Below, one piece after another: positions 33,521 through 41,171 of a stretch of 64,000 nucleotides of DNA. The DNA is from Erythrobacter longus (GTDB lineage: Bacteria; Pseudomonadota; Alphaproteobacteria; Sphingomonadales; Sphingomonadaceae), in assembly GCF_000715015.1 (NCBI RefSeq), contig NZ_JMIW01000001.1:992001-1056000 (forward strand), written 5' to 3'. The first letter of the stretch is position 1. Every line of letters begins with the position of its first letter. Position numbers and translations under genes: made by a program. The notes under the pieces are model-generated. The model was not told the origin of the DNA. It saw only the letters and a program-made list of their open reading frames with translations, and ran no database searches.

Positions 33521-35119
33521 ATGACCGATAATCGATCCCGGCGGATAGAGCTTAGCAGGCGCTTTGCTCTCAAAAGTTTCGGCGCATCGGCAATTGCCGG
33601 CCTTTCGCTGGTAACGGCAAGCGGCGCGGTCGCCTCTCCTGTTTTCCGGCAATACCCGTTCCAGCTTGGCATCGCGAGCGGTGAACCAGAACCCGATGGC
33701 TTTGTCATATGGACGCGGCTTGCTCCCGATCCCTTTGAAATCGGTTATGGCATGCTGCCTGCTCCGGTCGAGGTGCGCTGGGAAGTCGCCAGAGATGAGC
33801 GGATGCGCGACAAGGTCGCCGAAGGGACCGCTATTGCGCGGCCAGAGCTTGGCCATGCGGTGCATGTCGAGGTTGCAGGGCTCGAACCCAATCGCCCCTA
33901 TTTCTACCGCTTCTATTCAGGGCGCGAGCGCAGCGGAGTGGGCCGTGCAAAGACAACGCCTGCCATCGGGCAACCGATTGAGGGCTTGCGCTTTGGCGTT
34001 GCTGGCTGTCAGAATTACGAAGAAGGCTATTACACCGCGCACCGCTATCTGGCGGCGGAAGAGGCGGACTTCATCTACTGCTATGGCGATTACATCTACG
34101 AATATCGCGGCGACCGGATGAGAGCCAAATGGCATGGCGGGGTTGAAGAGAACGTGCGGCCCCACTTTGGCCAGGAAATCCACACCATCGCGGACTACCG
34201 CCGCCGCTATGCGCAGTACAAGATGGACACCGACCTGCAGGCAGCGCACGCCTCTGCCCCATGGTTTGTGACATGGGACGACCATGAGATTGACAACAAC
34301 TGGGTTGGCGATATCGATCAGGACGGCACGCCAGCGGCAATCTTTGCCCTGCGTCAGCAGATGGCGATGCAGGCCTATTACGAACATATGCCGCTGCGCG
34401 CCTCCTCCATGCCGCTGGGCAACCGGATGCAGATTTACCGTCAGCAACGCTTTGGCGATTTGCTCGATCTGAACCTGCTCGACACGCGTCAGTATCGCAC
34501 CGATCAGCCGTGCGACGACCGCTGGGCGCAGTATTGTGACGGCGTGGACGACCGCGCGGCGCAGGTTCTGGGCAAGCAACAGGAGGATTGGCTTTATGAA
34601 AAGCTGGGCTCTTCCAAGGCGCAGTGGCAGGTTCTCGCACAGCAGATCATGATGATGGACCTTGATCGCCGCATTGGCGATGGCGAGGGCCGCAATCTCG
34701 ACAGTTGGGGCGGCTATGAGACACCGCGCGACCGCGTGCTGGCGCAAGTGAAAGAGCTTGGGCGTGACAGTGTGATCGTGCTTACAGGTGACGAGCATCA
34801 GAACTACGCAGGCGAGCTTCACCTTGACGGTCAGCGTCCTGGCGCAAAGCCGATAGCGACCGAATTTGTCTCAACCTCGATTACGTCGGGCGGAGACGGC
34901 GAGGAAACACGTTCTGACACGGCGGAAATCCAGAAAGAGAACGAGTGCCTCAAATGGCACAATGCTCAGCGCGGCTATGTCATGTGCGAAGTGACCCGCG
35001 ATCAGTGGACGACCGAGTTCAAAACGATGGATTACGTGTCAAAGCGCGGCGGGGCGATCAAGACGCGCAAACGCATGGCTGTTGCAGCAGGTGCACCGGG
35101 GTCACTGGCCGAGGCCTAG
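33521..35119 (+). CDS. phoD: PhoD-like alkaline phosphatase/phosphodiesterase, Tat-exported
   Basis: This 532-residue metallophosphatase starts with a twin-arginine signal (RRIELSRRFALKSFGASA), so it is exported folded. An N-terminal beta domain (PFQLGIASGEPEPDGFVIWT) is typical of PhoD. Metal-site motifs follow: FGVAGCQNYEEGYYTAH, YCYGDYIYEY, WDDHEIDNNWVGD and VLTGDEHQNYAG. It should release phosphate from phosphomonoesters or diesters using iron and calcium. AGGA stands before the ATG. It is a single gene, followed with a 46-base gap by the convergent Asp-box protein gene. Confidence 0.92.
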   Translation: MTDNRSRRIELSRRFALKSFGASAIAGLSLVTASGAVASPVFRQYPFQLGIASGEPEPDGFVIWTRLAPDPFEIGYGMLPAPVEVRWEVARDERMRDKVAEGTAIARPELGHAVHVEVAGLEPNRPYFYRFYSGRERSGVGRAKTTPAIGQPIEGLRFGVAGCQNYEEGYYTAHRYLAAEEADFIYCYGDYIYEYRGDRMRAKWHGGVEENVRPHFGQEIHTIADYRRRYAQYKMDTDLQAAHASAPWFVTWDDHEIDNNWVGDIDQDGTPAAIFALRQQMAMQAYYEHMPLRASSMPLGNRMQIYRQQRFGDLLDLNLLDTRQYRTDQPCDDRWAQYCDGVDDRAAQVLGKQQEDWLYEKLGSSKAQWQVLAQQIMMMDLDRRIGDGEGRNLDSWGGYETPRDRVLAQVKELGRDSVIVLTGDEHQNYAGELHLDGQRPGAKPIATEFVSTSITSGGDGEETRSDTAEIQKENECLKWHNAQRGYVMCEVTRDQWTTEFKTMDYVSKRGGAIKTRKRMAVAAGAPGSLAEA

Positions 35120-35165
35120 ACCCCGGCCAGATTGCCCAGCTAGTCTCCGACCAATTTAGCGCGGC

Positions 35166-38100
35166 TTATTGCGGATAGCTGGGAACACCGCTTCCCGGAG
35201 TGTACGGCGCGCCAAGGCTTGCAAGCTCGGCTTCGAGCGCATCGATCCGAAGCTCCGCGTCGTGAAGCTGAGCAAGCACACCGGCAAAGTCGCTCTTCGC
35301 GATCTCGAGCGCGGTCTTGTCAGAGCCCGTCACAGGCGACTGATGGTTCCAGCCCCAGCCGATGATCTGACCAACACGTTGCAAGATTGAGAAAGGCACC
35401 GGCTCATTGCGGCTAGCAACTGAATTGTCTCCGAACAGCGCCATATCACTTTGATCAAGGATGCTTTCGATCTGTTGGATAGTGGTGCGCTGCGCGTCGA
35501 CAGGCTGTTGCAACGCCTCAGTTGCGACCTTCAAATGGTTCACCCGGTTGCGCAGTTCGAAGGACGCATCGCCTGCTCCATAAACGGCGCGAGCAAGCTC
35601 AGAGGTCTCCTCCTGGAACGCAAGCACAACGGCCCGGTCGGTTGCCAGCTCCGGGCTGTTTTCAAGAGGCTTCACGGTGAAGCTCTGAGGCGAACCCAAA
35701 GGCGTCACAACGCCATTGATCCGCTTGCCCATTTGCACGGTGTATTCACCCGGCACCACCAGAGGCCCCACAGGGGCGCTGCTGAAGATGCTGCCTTGCG
35801 GAGCCGAAAGCTGTGCTGGATATGGGTTGGGATAGCGTAGGTCCCACGCCACACGGTGCAGACCCTTGGACTTGGGCCCGGTCATACGGCGTACAACCTG
35901 GCCCTGGCTATCGGTGATGGTGAAGATGATCGCAGGCTCATCCTCGCGGTCCTCTTGGCGCAGCTGCTCCCACGATGGGTACGGCGTATCGCCGCCGGTC
36001 TTCTCGACCTCACGCTCAGCCTTGCGGCGTGCTTCGCCCCGGGTCTCAAGTCCATCCCGCAGTGTGTAGGTAAAGACCGCGCCATAGGGCGGGTTCTCGG
36101 CATACCAGAAGTTGTCACCATTGGACGCCTGAGCGCTACCATAGGTGCCCCACAGATCGCCTTCGATATACATCCAAGGGTCGCGAACAGGGAAAAGCGT
36201 AGCTTCGCTCGACGCAACGGCTGAGGCGTTGGTGCGAAGGGCCGAGTAATCATCGAGCACATAGACACCGCGGCCAAAGGTCCCAACGACAAGGTCGTTT
36301 TCACGCCGCTGGATCTCAATATCACGCACATTGGTCGTCGGGAAACCGGCCTTCAATTGTTGCCAACTTCCGCCACCGTTTTGAGTGTAGAAAAGACCAA
36401 ATTCCGTGCCGACGAACAAAAGGTTGGGATCAACATGATCCTCGGCAATGGTGTGTGCCGAACCTTTTCCCGGTAGATTGCCAGAGATCGACGTCCAGCT
36501 GCGGCCACGGTCATTGGAGCGATAGACATATGGCTTGTCATCGCCGCGCTTGTGGTTGTCGAATACGGCATAGGCGACATTGGAATTGTGATTTGAGGCT
36601 ATGATGTCCTCAACCAACGTCATATCCGGCACACCGCGAACGCTGGTTTGTCGGCGCCAGTTTGCGCCATTGTTCTCTGTGACCGAAATCACGCCGTCAT
36701 CGGTTCCAACATAGATCAAGCCTTCGACCAGAGGGCTCTCAGCCAGAGCAATTGCGGCGCCATAGATTGAGGTTGAATCGTTCTTTGCAATCGCATCAAC
36801 GCTCCACACACGGCCCATGACTTCCAACGCATTGCGGTCGATCTGGCGGGTGAGATCAGGACTGATCTTTTCCCACGAATTGCCGCGATCATTGGAGGCA
36901 AACAGGTACTCTGCCGCGTAGTAAATCCGGTCAGGATTGTGCGGGCTGATGAGGAGAGGCGTATTCCAGTTCCACTTGTACGCAGGTTCACCAGGCTCTG
37001 GTTGAGGGGTCAGGAACACCCGCTCCTGCGTGCGCCGGTCATAACGGGCAAGCCCGCCATATTGGTACTGCGTGTAGACAAGGTTGGGATCGCGCGGGTC
37101 GATCTGAGGTTTATAGCCATCACCGCCCAGCACAATGTGCCAATCGGAATTGGTGATACCGTGAACCAGTGTCGTTCGCGAAGGCCCGCATAGCGAGTTA
37201 TTGTCCTGCGTCCCCCCGCACACATTGTAGAATGGCGAGGCGTTGTCAGGCTGTACGCGGTAGAACTGCACAATCGGCAGGTTCTGGAAATGCCGCCATT
37301 TCTGGCCGCCATCCCATGTTTCATAAACCCCGCCATCGCCGCCGATAATCATGTGGGCGGTGTTGCTCTCGTCAATCCACAGCGCGTGATCGTCCACATG
37401 GCGCGTTGCATTGCTCATGTCGGAGAAAGTCTTACCGCCATCGACCGAACGCTTGGAGAAAGTATCGAGCGAATAAAGGACGTTGGGGTCCCTGGGATCG
37501 ACCACGATCTCATTGTAATATTGCGGGCTCGTCGTCATGTGGCCTGAGCGTTTTTCCCAGTTCTGGCCAAAGTCGGTCGAGCGATAGACGCCCTTCTCAT
37601 CGTCCTGCGCCTCGATAATCGCATAAAGCGTGTTGGGAGCTGATGGCGCCATCGCAAGGCCAATCCGGCCCACGTCGTCCTTGCCTGGCAGGCCCGCTGA
37701 CACCTTGCTCCAGCTCTCACCGCCATCGCTCGAACGGTGAATGCCAGAACCGGGGCCACCATTGATCAGCACCCAAACGTGGCGACGACGCTGATAGGAA
37801 GACGCGGTGATGAGGTCGGGGTTGTCCGGGTGGACAACAAATTCGTTAATGCCAGTGTGTTCGTCGACCTCAAGGATCAACTCCCAGCTTTCTCCCCCAT
37901 CGGTCGTCTTATAAAGTCCGCGATCGCCTCCAGCTGACCAAAGTGGTCCCTGAGCTGCGACCAAAACGTGGTTCTCATCCTCGGGGTTGATCCAGATCTG
38001 ACCGATGTGGCCAGATTTATTAAGCCCCATGTTTTTCCAGGATTTGCCGCCGTCGGTCGACTTGTAAACACCGTCACCAAAGGCGACCGAACGCTGAGCG

Positions 38101-38471
38101 TTGTTTTCGCCCGTGCCCACCCAGATTGTGTTCTCATCAGAGGGGGCGATTTCAACCACACCGATGGAATAAGAGCCTTCACGGTCGAAAATCGGGGTCC
38201 ATGTGGTGCCTGCATCCTTAGTCACCCAAAGACCGCCCGATGCCGTTGCGACGATGTAATGGTGCGAGCCACCTTTGAAGAATGCAAAATCCGAAATCCG
38301 CCCAGAGACATAAGACGGGCCAATCAACCGCAGTGGGAGCGACGACAACGCGCTGCTGTCATCCTCTTGCGCGATTGCTGGTGCGCTAAAGCCAAAGCCC
38401 ATCACCGCGCCGCCCATGACAAGGGCGACAAATGCAAGCGCACGGGCGGTGGATTGGAAAAGATGTCTCAT
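35166..38471 (-). CDS. Large secreted Asp-box (BNR/sortilin-VPS10-like) beta-propeller protein
   Basis: This 1,101-residue protein has a signal peptide (LAFVALVMGGAVMGFGFSAPAIAQ). About eleven Asp-box motifs follow, such as KDAGTTW, TDGGKSW, TDGGESW, SDGGESW, TDFGQNW, NDRGNSW, ENNGANW and NDRGRSW. This repeat builds six- to ten-blade propellers found in sialidases and VPS10/sortilin proteins. The C-terminal third has a GHRVAWDLRYPNPYPAQ-like beta domain and a helical tail. No sialidase RIP motif or catalytic set was recognised, so an enzyme function is not claimed; such proteins are often annotated as glycosyl hydrolases. The ATG at 38471 follows GGGGAAG. It is a single gene convergent with phoD. 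Confidence 0.85.
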   Translation of the reverse strand: MRHLFQSTARALAFVALVMGGAVMGFGFSAPAIAQEDDSSALSSLPLRLIGPSYVSGRISDFAFFKGGSHHYIVATASGGLWVTKDAGTTWTPIFDREGSYSIGVVEIAPSDENTIWVGTGENNAQRSVAFGDGVYKSTDGGKSWKNMGLNKSGHIGQIWINPEDENHVLVAAQGPLWSAGGDRGLYKTTDGGESWELILEVDEHTGINEFVVHPDNPDLITASSYQRRRHVWVLINGGPGSGIHRSSDGGESWSKVSAGLPGKDDVGRIGLAMAPSAPNTLYAIIEAQDDEKGVYRSTDFGQNWEKRSGHMTTSPQYYNEIVVDPRDPNVLYSLDTFSKRSVDGGKTFSDMSNATRHVDDHALWIDESNTAHMIIGGDGGVYETWDGGQKWRHFQNLPIVQFYRVQPDNASPFYNVCGGTQDNNSLCGPSRTTLVHGITNSDWHIVLGGDGYKPQIDPRDPNLVYTQYQYGGLARYDRRTQERVFLTPQPEPGEPAYKWNWNTPLLISPHNPDRIYYAAEYLFASNDRGNSWEKISPDLTRQIDRNALEVMGRVWSVDAIAKNDSTSIYGAAIALAESPLVEGLIYVGTDDGVISVTENNGANWRRQTSVRGVPDMTLVEDIIASNHNSNVAYAVFDNHKRGDDKPYVYRSNDRGRSWTSISGNLPGKGSAHTIAEDHVDPNLLFVGTEFGLFYTQNGGGSWQQLKAGFPTTNVRDIEIQRRENDLVVGTFGRGVYVLDDYSALRTNASAVASSEATLFPVRDPWMYIEGDLWGTYGSAQASNGDNFWYAENPPYGAVFTYTLRDGLETRGEARRKAEREVEKTGGDTPYPSWEQLRQEDREDEPAIIFTITDSQGQVVRRMTGPKSKGLHRVAWDLRYPNPYPAQLSAPQGSIFSSAPVGPLVVPGEYTVQMGKRINGVVTPLGSPQSFTVKPLENSPELATDRAVVLAFQEETSELARAVYGAGDASFELRNRVNHLKVATEALQQPVDAQRTTIQQIESILDQSDMALFGDNSVASRNEPVPFSILQRVGQIIGWGWNHQSPVTGSDKTALEIAKSDFAGVLAQLHDAELRIDALEAELASLGAPYTPGSGVPSYPQ

Positions 38472-38679
38472 GGCCAAATGGCTTCCCCTTTAATCCGTCG
38501 GTTTTACGACTTTCTTGGACGAAACCTTAGCCAAGAAATGAAACTTCGCAACGCGTTACAAATTGTGCGCCCAGTTTTAGGGTCAGAACCCAAGATTTGT
38601 CTCACGCAACGCCCCTTCCCGCTTGACCATGGCCGCGCGCTCGTTGAACGAGAATGCGACCCACAAATGAGGCGCACAG

Positions 38680-39312
38680 ATGACAGACGGTTTGGATCAA
38701 AACTACGCCAAGGCGTATGACGGTAAAGCAGGTTTTGGGAAATCGCCTGCGCTCATCCTCATCGACTTTGTTCAAGGGTATTTTGACCCCTCCTGCGATC
38801 TTTATGCCGATGTTGATGAGGCGCTCGCCTCAGCCCTGCGCGTGCGAGAGGCAGCGCACAAGGCGGGCATTCCGGTCATCCTCACCAATGTCGTTTATCA
38901 TCCCAAGGCGATCAATGGCGGCCGCTTTTTCGAAAAAGCCACTCCCTTGCGCTATTTCCTTGAAGGCAGCCCTATGGGCGATTGGCCCGAAGGGTTGCAA
39001 CCAACCGAAGATGAGCTTGTCATCTCGAAGCAATATCCCAGCGCCTTTTTCGGGACCTCGCTAGCCTCAACACTGACCAGCCTTGGCGTGGACAATGTCA
39101 TCCTTACCGGCCTCACCACAAGCGGATGTGTGCGCGCGTCATGTGTCGATGCGATGAGCCACGGCTTCATCACAACCGTGGTGCGCGATGCATGCGGGGA
39201 TAGGCACAATGACCCGCACGAAGCCAATCTGTTCGACATGCAAGCCAAATATGCCGACGTCGTGTCCGAAGACGCGATTATCGCCCATCTTGGCGCTTTA
39301 ACTCAGAGCTAA
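38680..39312 (+). CDS. Isochorismatase-like cysteine hydrolase
   Basis: This 210-residue cytoplasmic hydrolase has the family's triad: D29 in LILIDFVQGYF, K117 in LVISKQYPSAF and C150 in TTSGCVRASCVDA. The last pattern and the opening GKAGFGKSPALILIDF are closest to N-carbamoylsarcosine or maleamate amidohydrolases, so amide hydrolysis is more likely than isochorismate cleavage. The cis-peptide-type LTGLTTSGC is present. GAGGCG stands before the ATG. It is divergent from the Asp-box protein gene by about 200 bases and followed by a small membrane-protein gene. The substrate is unknown. Confidence 0.88.
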   Translation: MTDGLDQNYAKAYDGKAGFGKSPALILIDFVQGYFDPSCDLYADVDEALASALRVREAAHKAGIPVILTNVVYHPKAINGGRFFEKATPLRYFLEGSPMGDWPEGLQPTEDELVISKQYPSAFFGTSLASTLTSLGVDNVILTGLTTSGCVRASCVDAMSHGFITTVVRDACGDRHNDPHEANLFDMQAKYADVVSEDAIIAHLGALTQS

Positions 39313-39404
39313 GCCCAGCAGGCCCGCTTTCCCATCACAGTTTGCAAGTGTTTACAGGCGCATCGGTCAAATGTTGCCTATTAATCGTGTGTGGGAGTCG
39401 CGAA

Positions 39405-39605
39405 ATGGGGAATGAAGAGATGGAACGCGAGGCAAGTGATCAAAAACCCAGTGCAAGCACACTCTGGCTTGCGATTGGTATTGGCGCATTTTCAGTCTTC
39501 GCATCCTTCTTCATGGCAGTCTATTTTGCGGCAATAGGCACAAACAGCGACACAGGTGCAATTGAGGCGCAACGCCTAGAAGCATCGGCCCGGCCTGCTG
39601 ATTAA
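39405..39605 (+). CDS. Small single-pass membrane protein
   Basis: This 66-residue protein has one strong membrane helix (TLWLAIGIGAFSVFASFF and following residues) between a charged N-terminus and a short polar tail. GGGAG stands 7 bases before the ATG, supporting a real gene; a second ATG at 39420 also has a site. No family was recognised. It lies 92 bases after the cysteine-hydrolase gene. A possible hairpin terminator follows 76 bases after the stop. Confidence 0.6.
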   Translation: MGNEEMEREASDQKPSASTLWLAIGIGAFSVFASFFMAVYFAAIGTNSDTGAIEAQRLEASARPAD

Positions 39606-39681
39606 GTATCGGAAAAGTTTGAGTTAAACGTTTGGCAAAGTCCTTCGGGTGCAGCGTATTAAAGTGCTAAGCCATACGTTT

Positions 39682-39727
39682 GAGGCGGGCTCCACCCTAA
39701 CCCCCCGGGGCTCGCCTCCTTGCTTTT
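39682..39727 (+). terminator. Possible terminator after the small membrane protein
   Basis: A 12-base-pair stem with two G-U pairs (GAGGCGGGCTCC at 39682-39693 with GGGGCTCGCCTC at 39707-39718) is followed by CTTGCTTTT, a weak T-tract. Confidence 0.5.
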
Positions 39728-39773
39728 CGCGACAGGAGAACCTCGCCTCCATGCGCTGCCCTTGCCGGTAAAA

Positions 39774-39856
39774 AATTGTAACTTCTGGCTATTGTGCCCG
39801 GTCAAAGGCTGGATTGATTGGCGTTCAAATGTAACACACCGGGGCGTGTTACAATT
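39774..39856. promoter_or_regulatory. Three GTTACA half-sites upstream of the OmpR-type gene
   Basis: GTTACAATT occurs on the minus strand at 39774-39782, GTGTTACATTT on the minus strand at 39827-39837, and GTGTTACAATT on the plus strand at 39846-39856. The last two form an inverted repeat with 8-base arms (TGTAACAC, GTGTTACA) ending 25 bases before the regulator's ATG, a position fit for autoregulation. Confidence 0.5.
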
Positions 39857-39877
39857 GAGGGTAAGGAACGCTTGAAA

Positions 39878-40579
39878 ATGCGGATAGCACTCGCAGACGA
39901 TGACCGGGATATCCGCGACCAGGTTTCGGCCATGGTCCAAAAAGCGGGTCATATTGTCGATGAATTCACTAATGGCCAGGACGTCCAAAAGGCGCTGCAA
40001 CGCGACACTTACGATGTCGTCTTGTTGGACTGGAACATGCCAGGGCGCACCGGTTTCGAAGTTCTCGAATGGGTGGCTGAGAATATTGAATTTCCCCCTC
40101 CCATCATTTTGCTCACCAGCAGGCAGGCAAAGAGCGACGTTGTTGCAGGGCTTGAGGCGGGCGCAGTTGATTACATCGTAAAGCCGGAAAGCGAAGAGGT
40201 GATCCGTGCGCGTATCGAAGCAGCTGCCCGGCGCACAGCGGTCAAGGAAATCCGCGAAAAGGCTGAGTTTGGACCGTTTGTCGTTGATCAAAACACGCGG
40301 ACAATCTCGCGCGATGGTCAGCCGATTACTCTGACCGCCAAAGAGTTTGATTTGGCCTTGCTCCTGTTCGAAAACATCGATCGGCCTTTGTCGCGAAGCT
40401 ATTTGTTTTCGCGCGTTTGGGGCGGCAATATCGATATTGAAACGCGCACGATCGACATGCATGTTTCGCGCCTTCGTTCAAAACTTGGCCTTACCCCTGA
40501 ATCGGGTCTTGTGATCAGGACCGTTTTTGGCTTCGGTTACCGCATGGATCACTTTGAGGTCGACGACTTGCACAAGTGA
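39878..40579 (+). CDS. OmpR/PhoB-family response regulator
   Basis: This 233-residue regulator has a receiver domain (MRIALADDDRDIRDQV, phospho-acceptor D51 in VVLLDWNMPG, signalling Thr in ILLTSR and Lys in YIVKPES). A C-terminal winged helix follows (ITLTAKEFDLALLLFENIDR, RTIDMHVSRLRSKLG, IRTVFGFGYRM). AAGGA stands 9 bases before the ATG at 39878. The inverted repeat just upstream may be its own site. The likely kinase is the CHASE2 histidine kinase encoded convergently at 41172-43373. The next gene on its strand, 40 bases on, encodes a possible lipoprotein. Confidence 0.93.
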   Translation: MRIALADDDRDIRDQVSAMVQKAGHIVDEFTNGQDVQKALQRDTYDVVLLDWNMPGRTGFEVLEWVAENIEFPPPIILLTSRQAKSDVVAGLEAGAVDYIVKPESEEVIRARIEAAARRTAVKEIREKAEFGPFVVDQNTRTISRDGQPITLTAKEFDLALLLFENIDRPLSRSYLFSRVWGGNIDIETRTIDMHVSRLRSKLGLTPESGLVIRTVFGFGYRMDHFEVDDLHK

Positions 40580-40619
40580 TCGCTATGGTGCGGCCCAATT
40601 GGAAAGGAGCCACGCTGTC

Positions 40620-41159
40620 ATGATGAAACTGGGACGAACCCGCGTCATCAGCATAGCGCCTTTGGTGCTCGCATCATTGCTTACTTCAGCCTGCGCGATT
40701 TCCACACCAGCGACCATCACCTCAGCGCAAAACAGCCCGCAAGCGATCACCAGCGTCCAATTGCTGCGTGATGCGGAGGAGAATGGCGTTGCGGATAATC
40801 TGCGGTCTCGGTTCCGCGACGAACTAACCCAGCAGCTTCGCGCGCGGGGTGTAAATCTCGGAACGGGCGCTGAATTCATAATGGACTTTGCCGTCTCTCA
40901 GCGCGATGCAGAAGTAGGCCTACAACCTGTTTCAGTCGGAGACGCAGGCGATACGGCAGAGCCAATCGAACCTTCGATACGCGGCCGCTGGTATCACAAG
41001 TGCAAGCCCACCCGAGTGAGCGCAAGCATAGTAATCTACGCGCGCGCCAATGGTGCGGCCCAGGCTAATTCGTCGGGTGAATTCTTGGCTTGCCCAGATG
41101 ACCTGTCGCAGCTGGGTGATCTGGCAAAAATCCTTGTGGAGCGTACCGTCGGCAATTGA
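40620..41159 (+). CDS. Possible lipoprotein of unknown function
   Basis: This 179-residue exported protein has the signal sequence ISIAPLVLASLLTSAC, where the cysteine could be lipidated, though the lipobox (LTSAC) is not ideal. The rest has ITSVQLLRDAEENGVADNL, a helical stretch RDELTQQLRARGVNLG and a beta part with two more cysteines (WYHKCKPTRVSAS, GEFLACPDD). No family was recognised; general form recalls small envelope-stress lipoproteins. AAGGAG precedes the ATG. It follows the OmpR-type gene by 40 bases and is convergent with the CHASE2 kinase gene (12-base gap). Confidence 0.72.
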   Translation: MMKLGRTRVISIAPLVLASLLTSACAISTPATITSAQNSPQAITSVQLLRDAEENGVADNLRSRFRDELTQQLRARGVNLGTGAEFIMDFAVSQRDAEVGLQPVSVGDAGDTAEPIEPSIRGRWYHKCKPTRVSASIVIYARANGAAQANSSGEFLACPDDLSQLGDLAKILVERTVGN

Positions 41160-41171
41160 GCTTTTTGGCAC

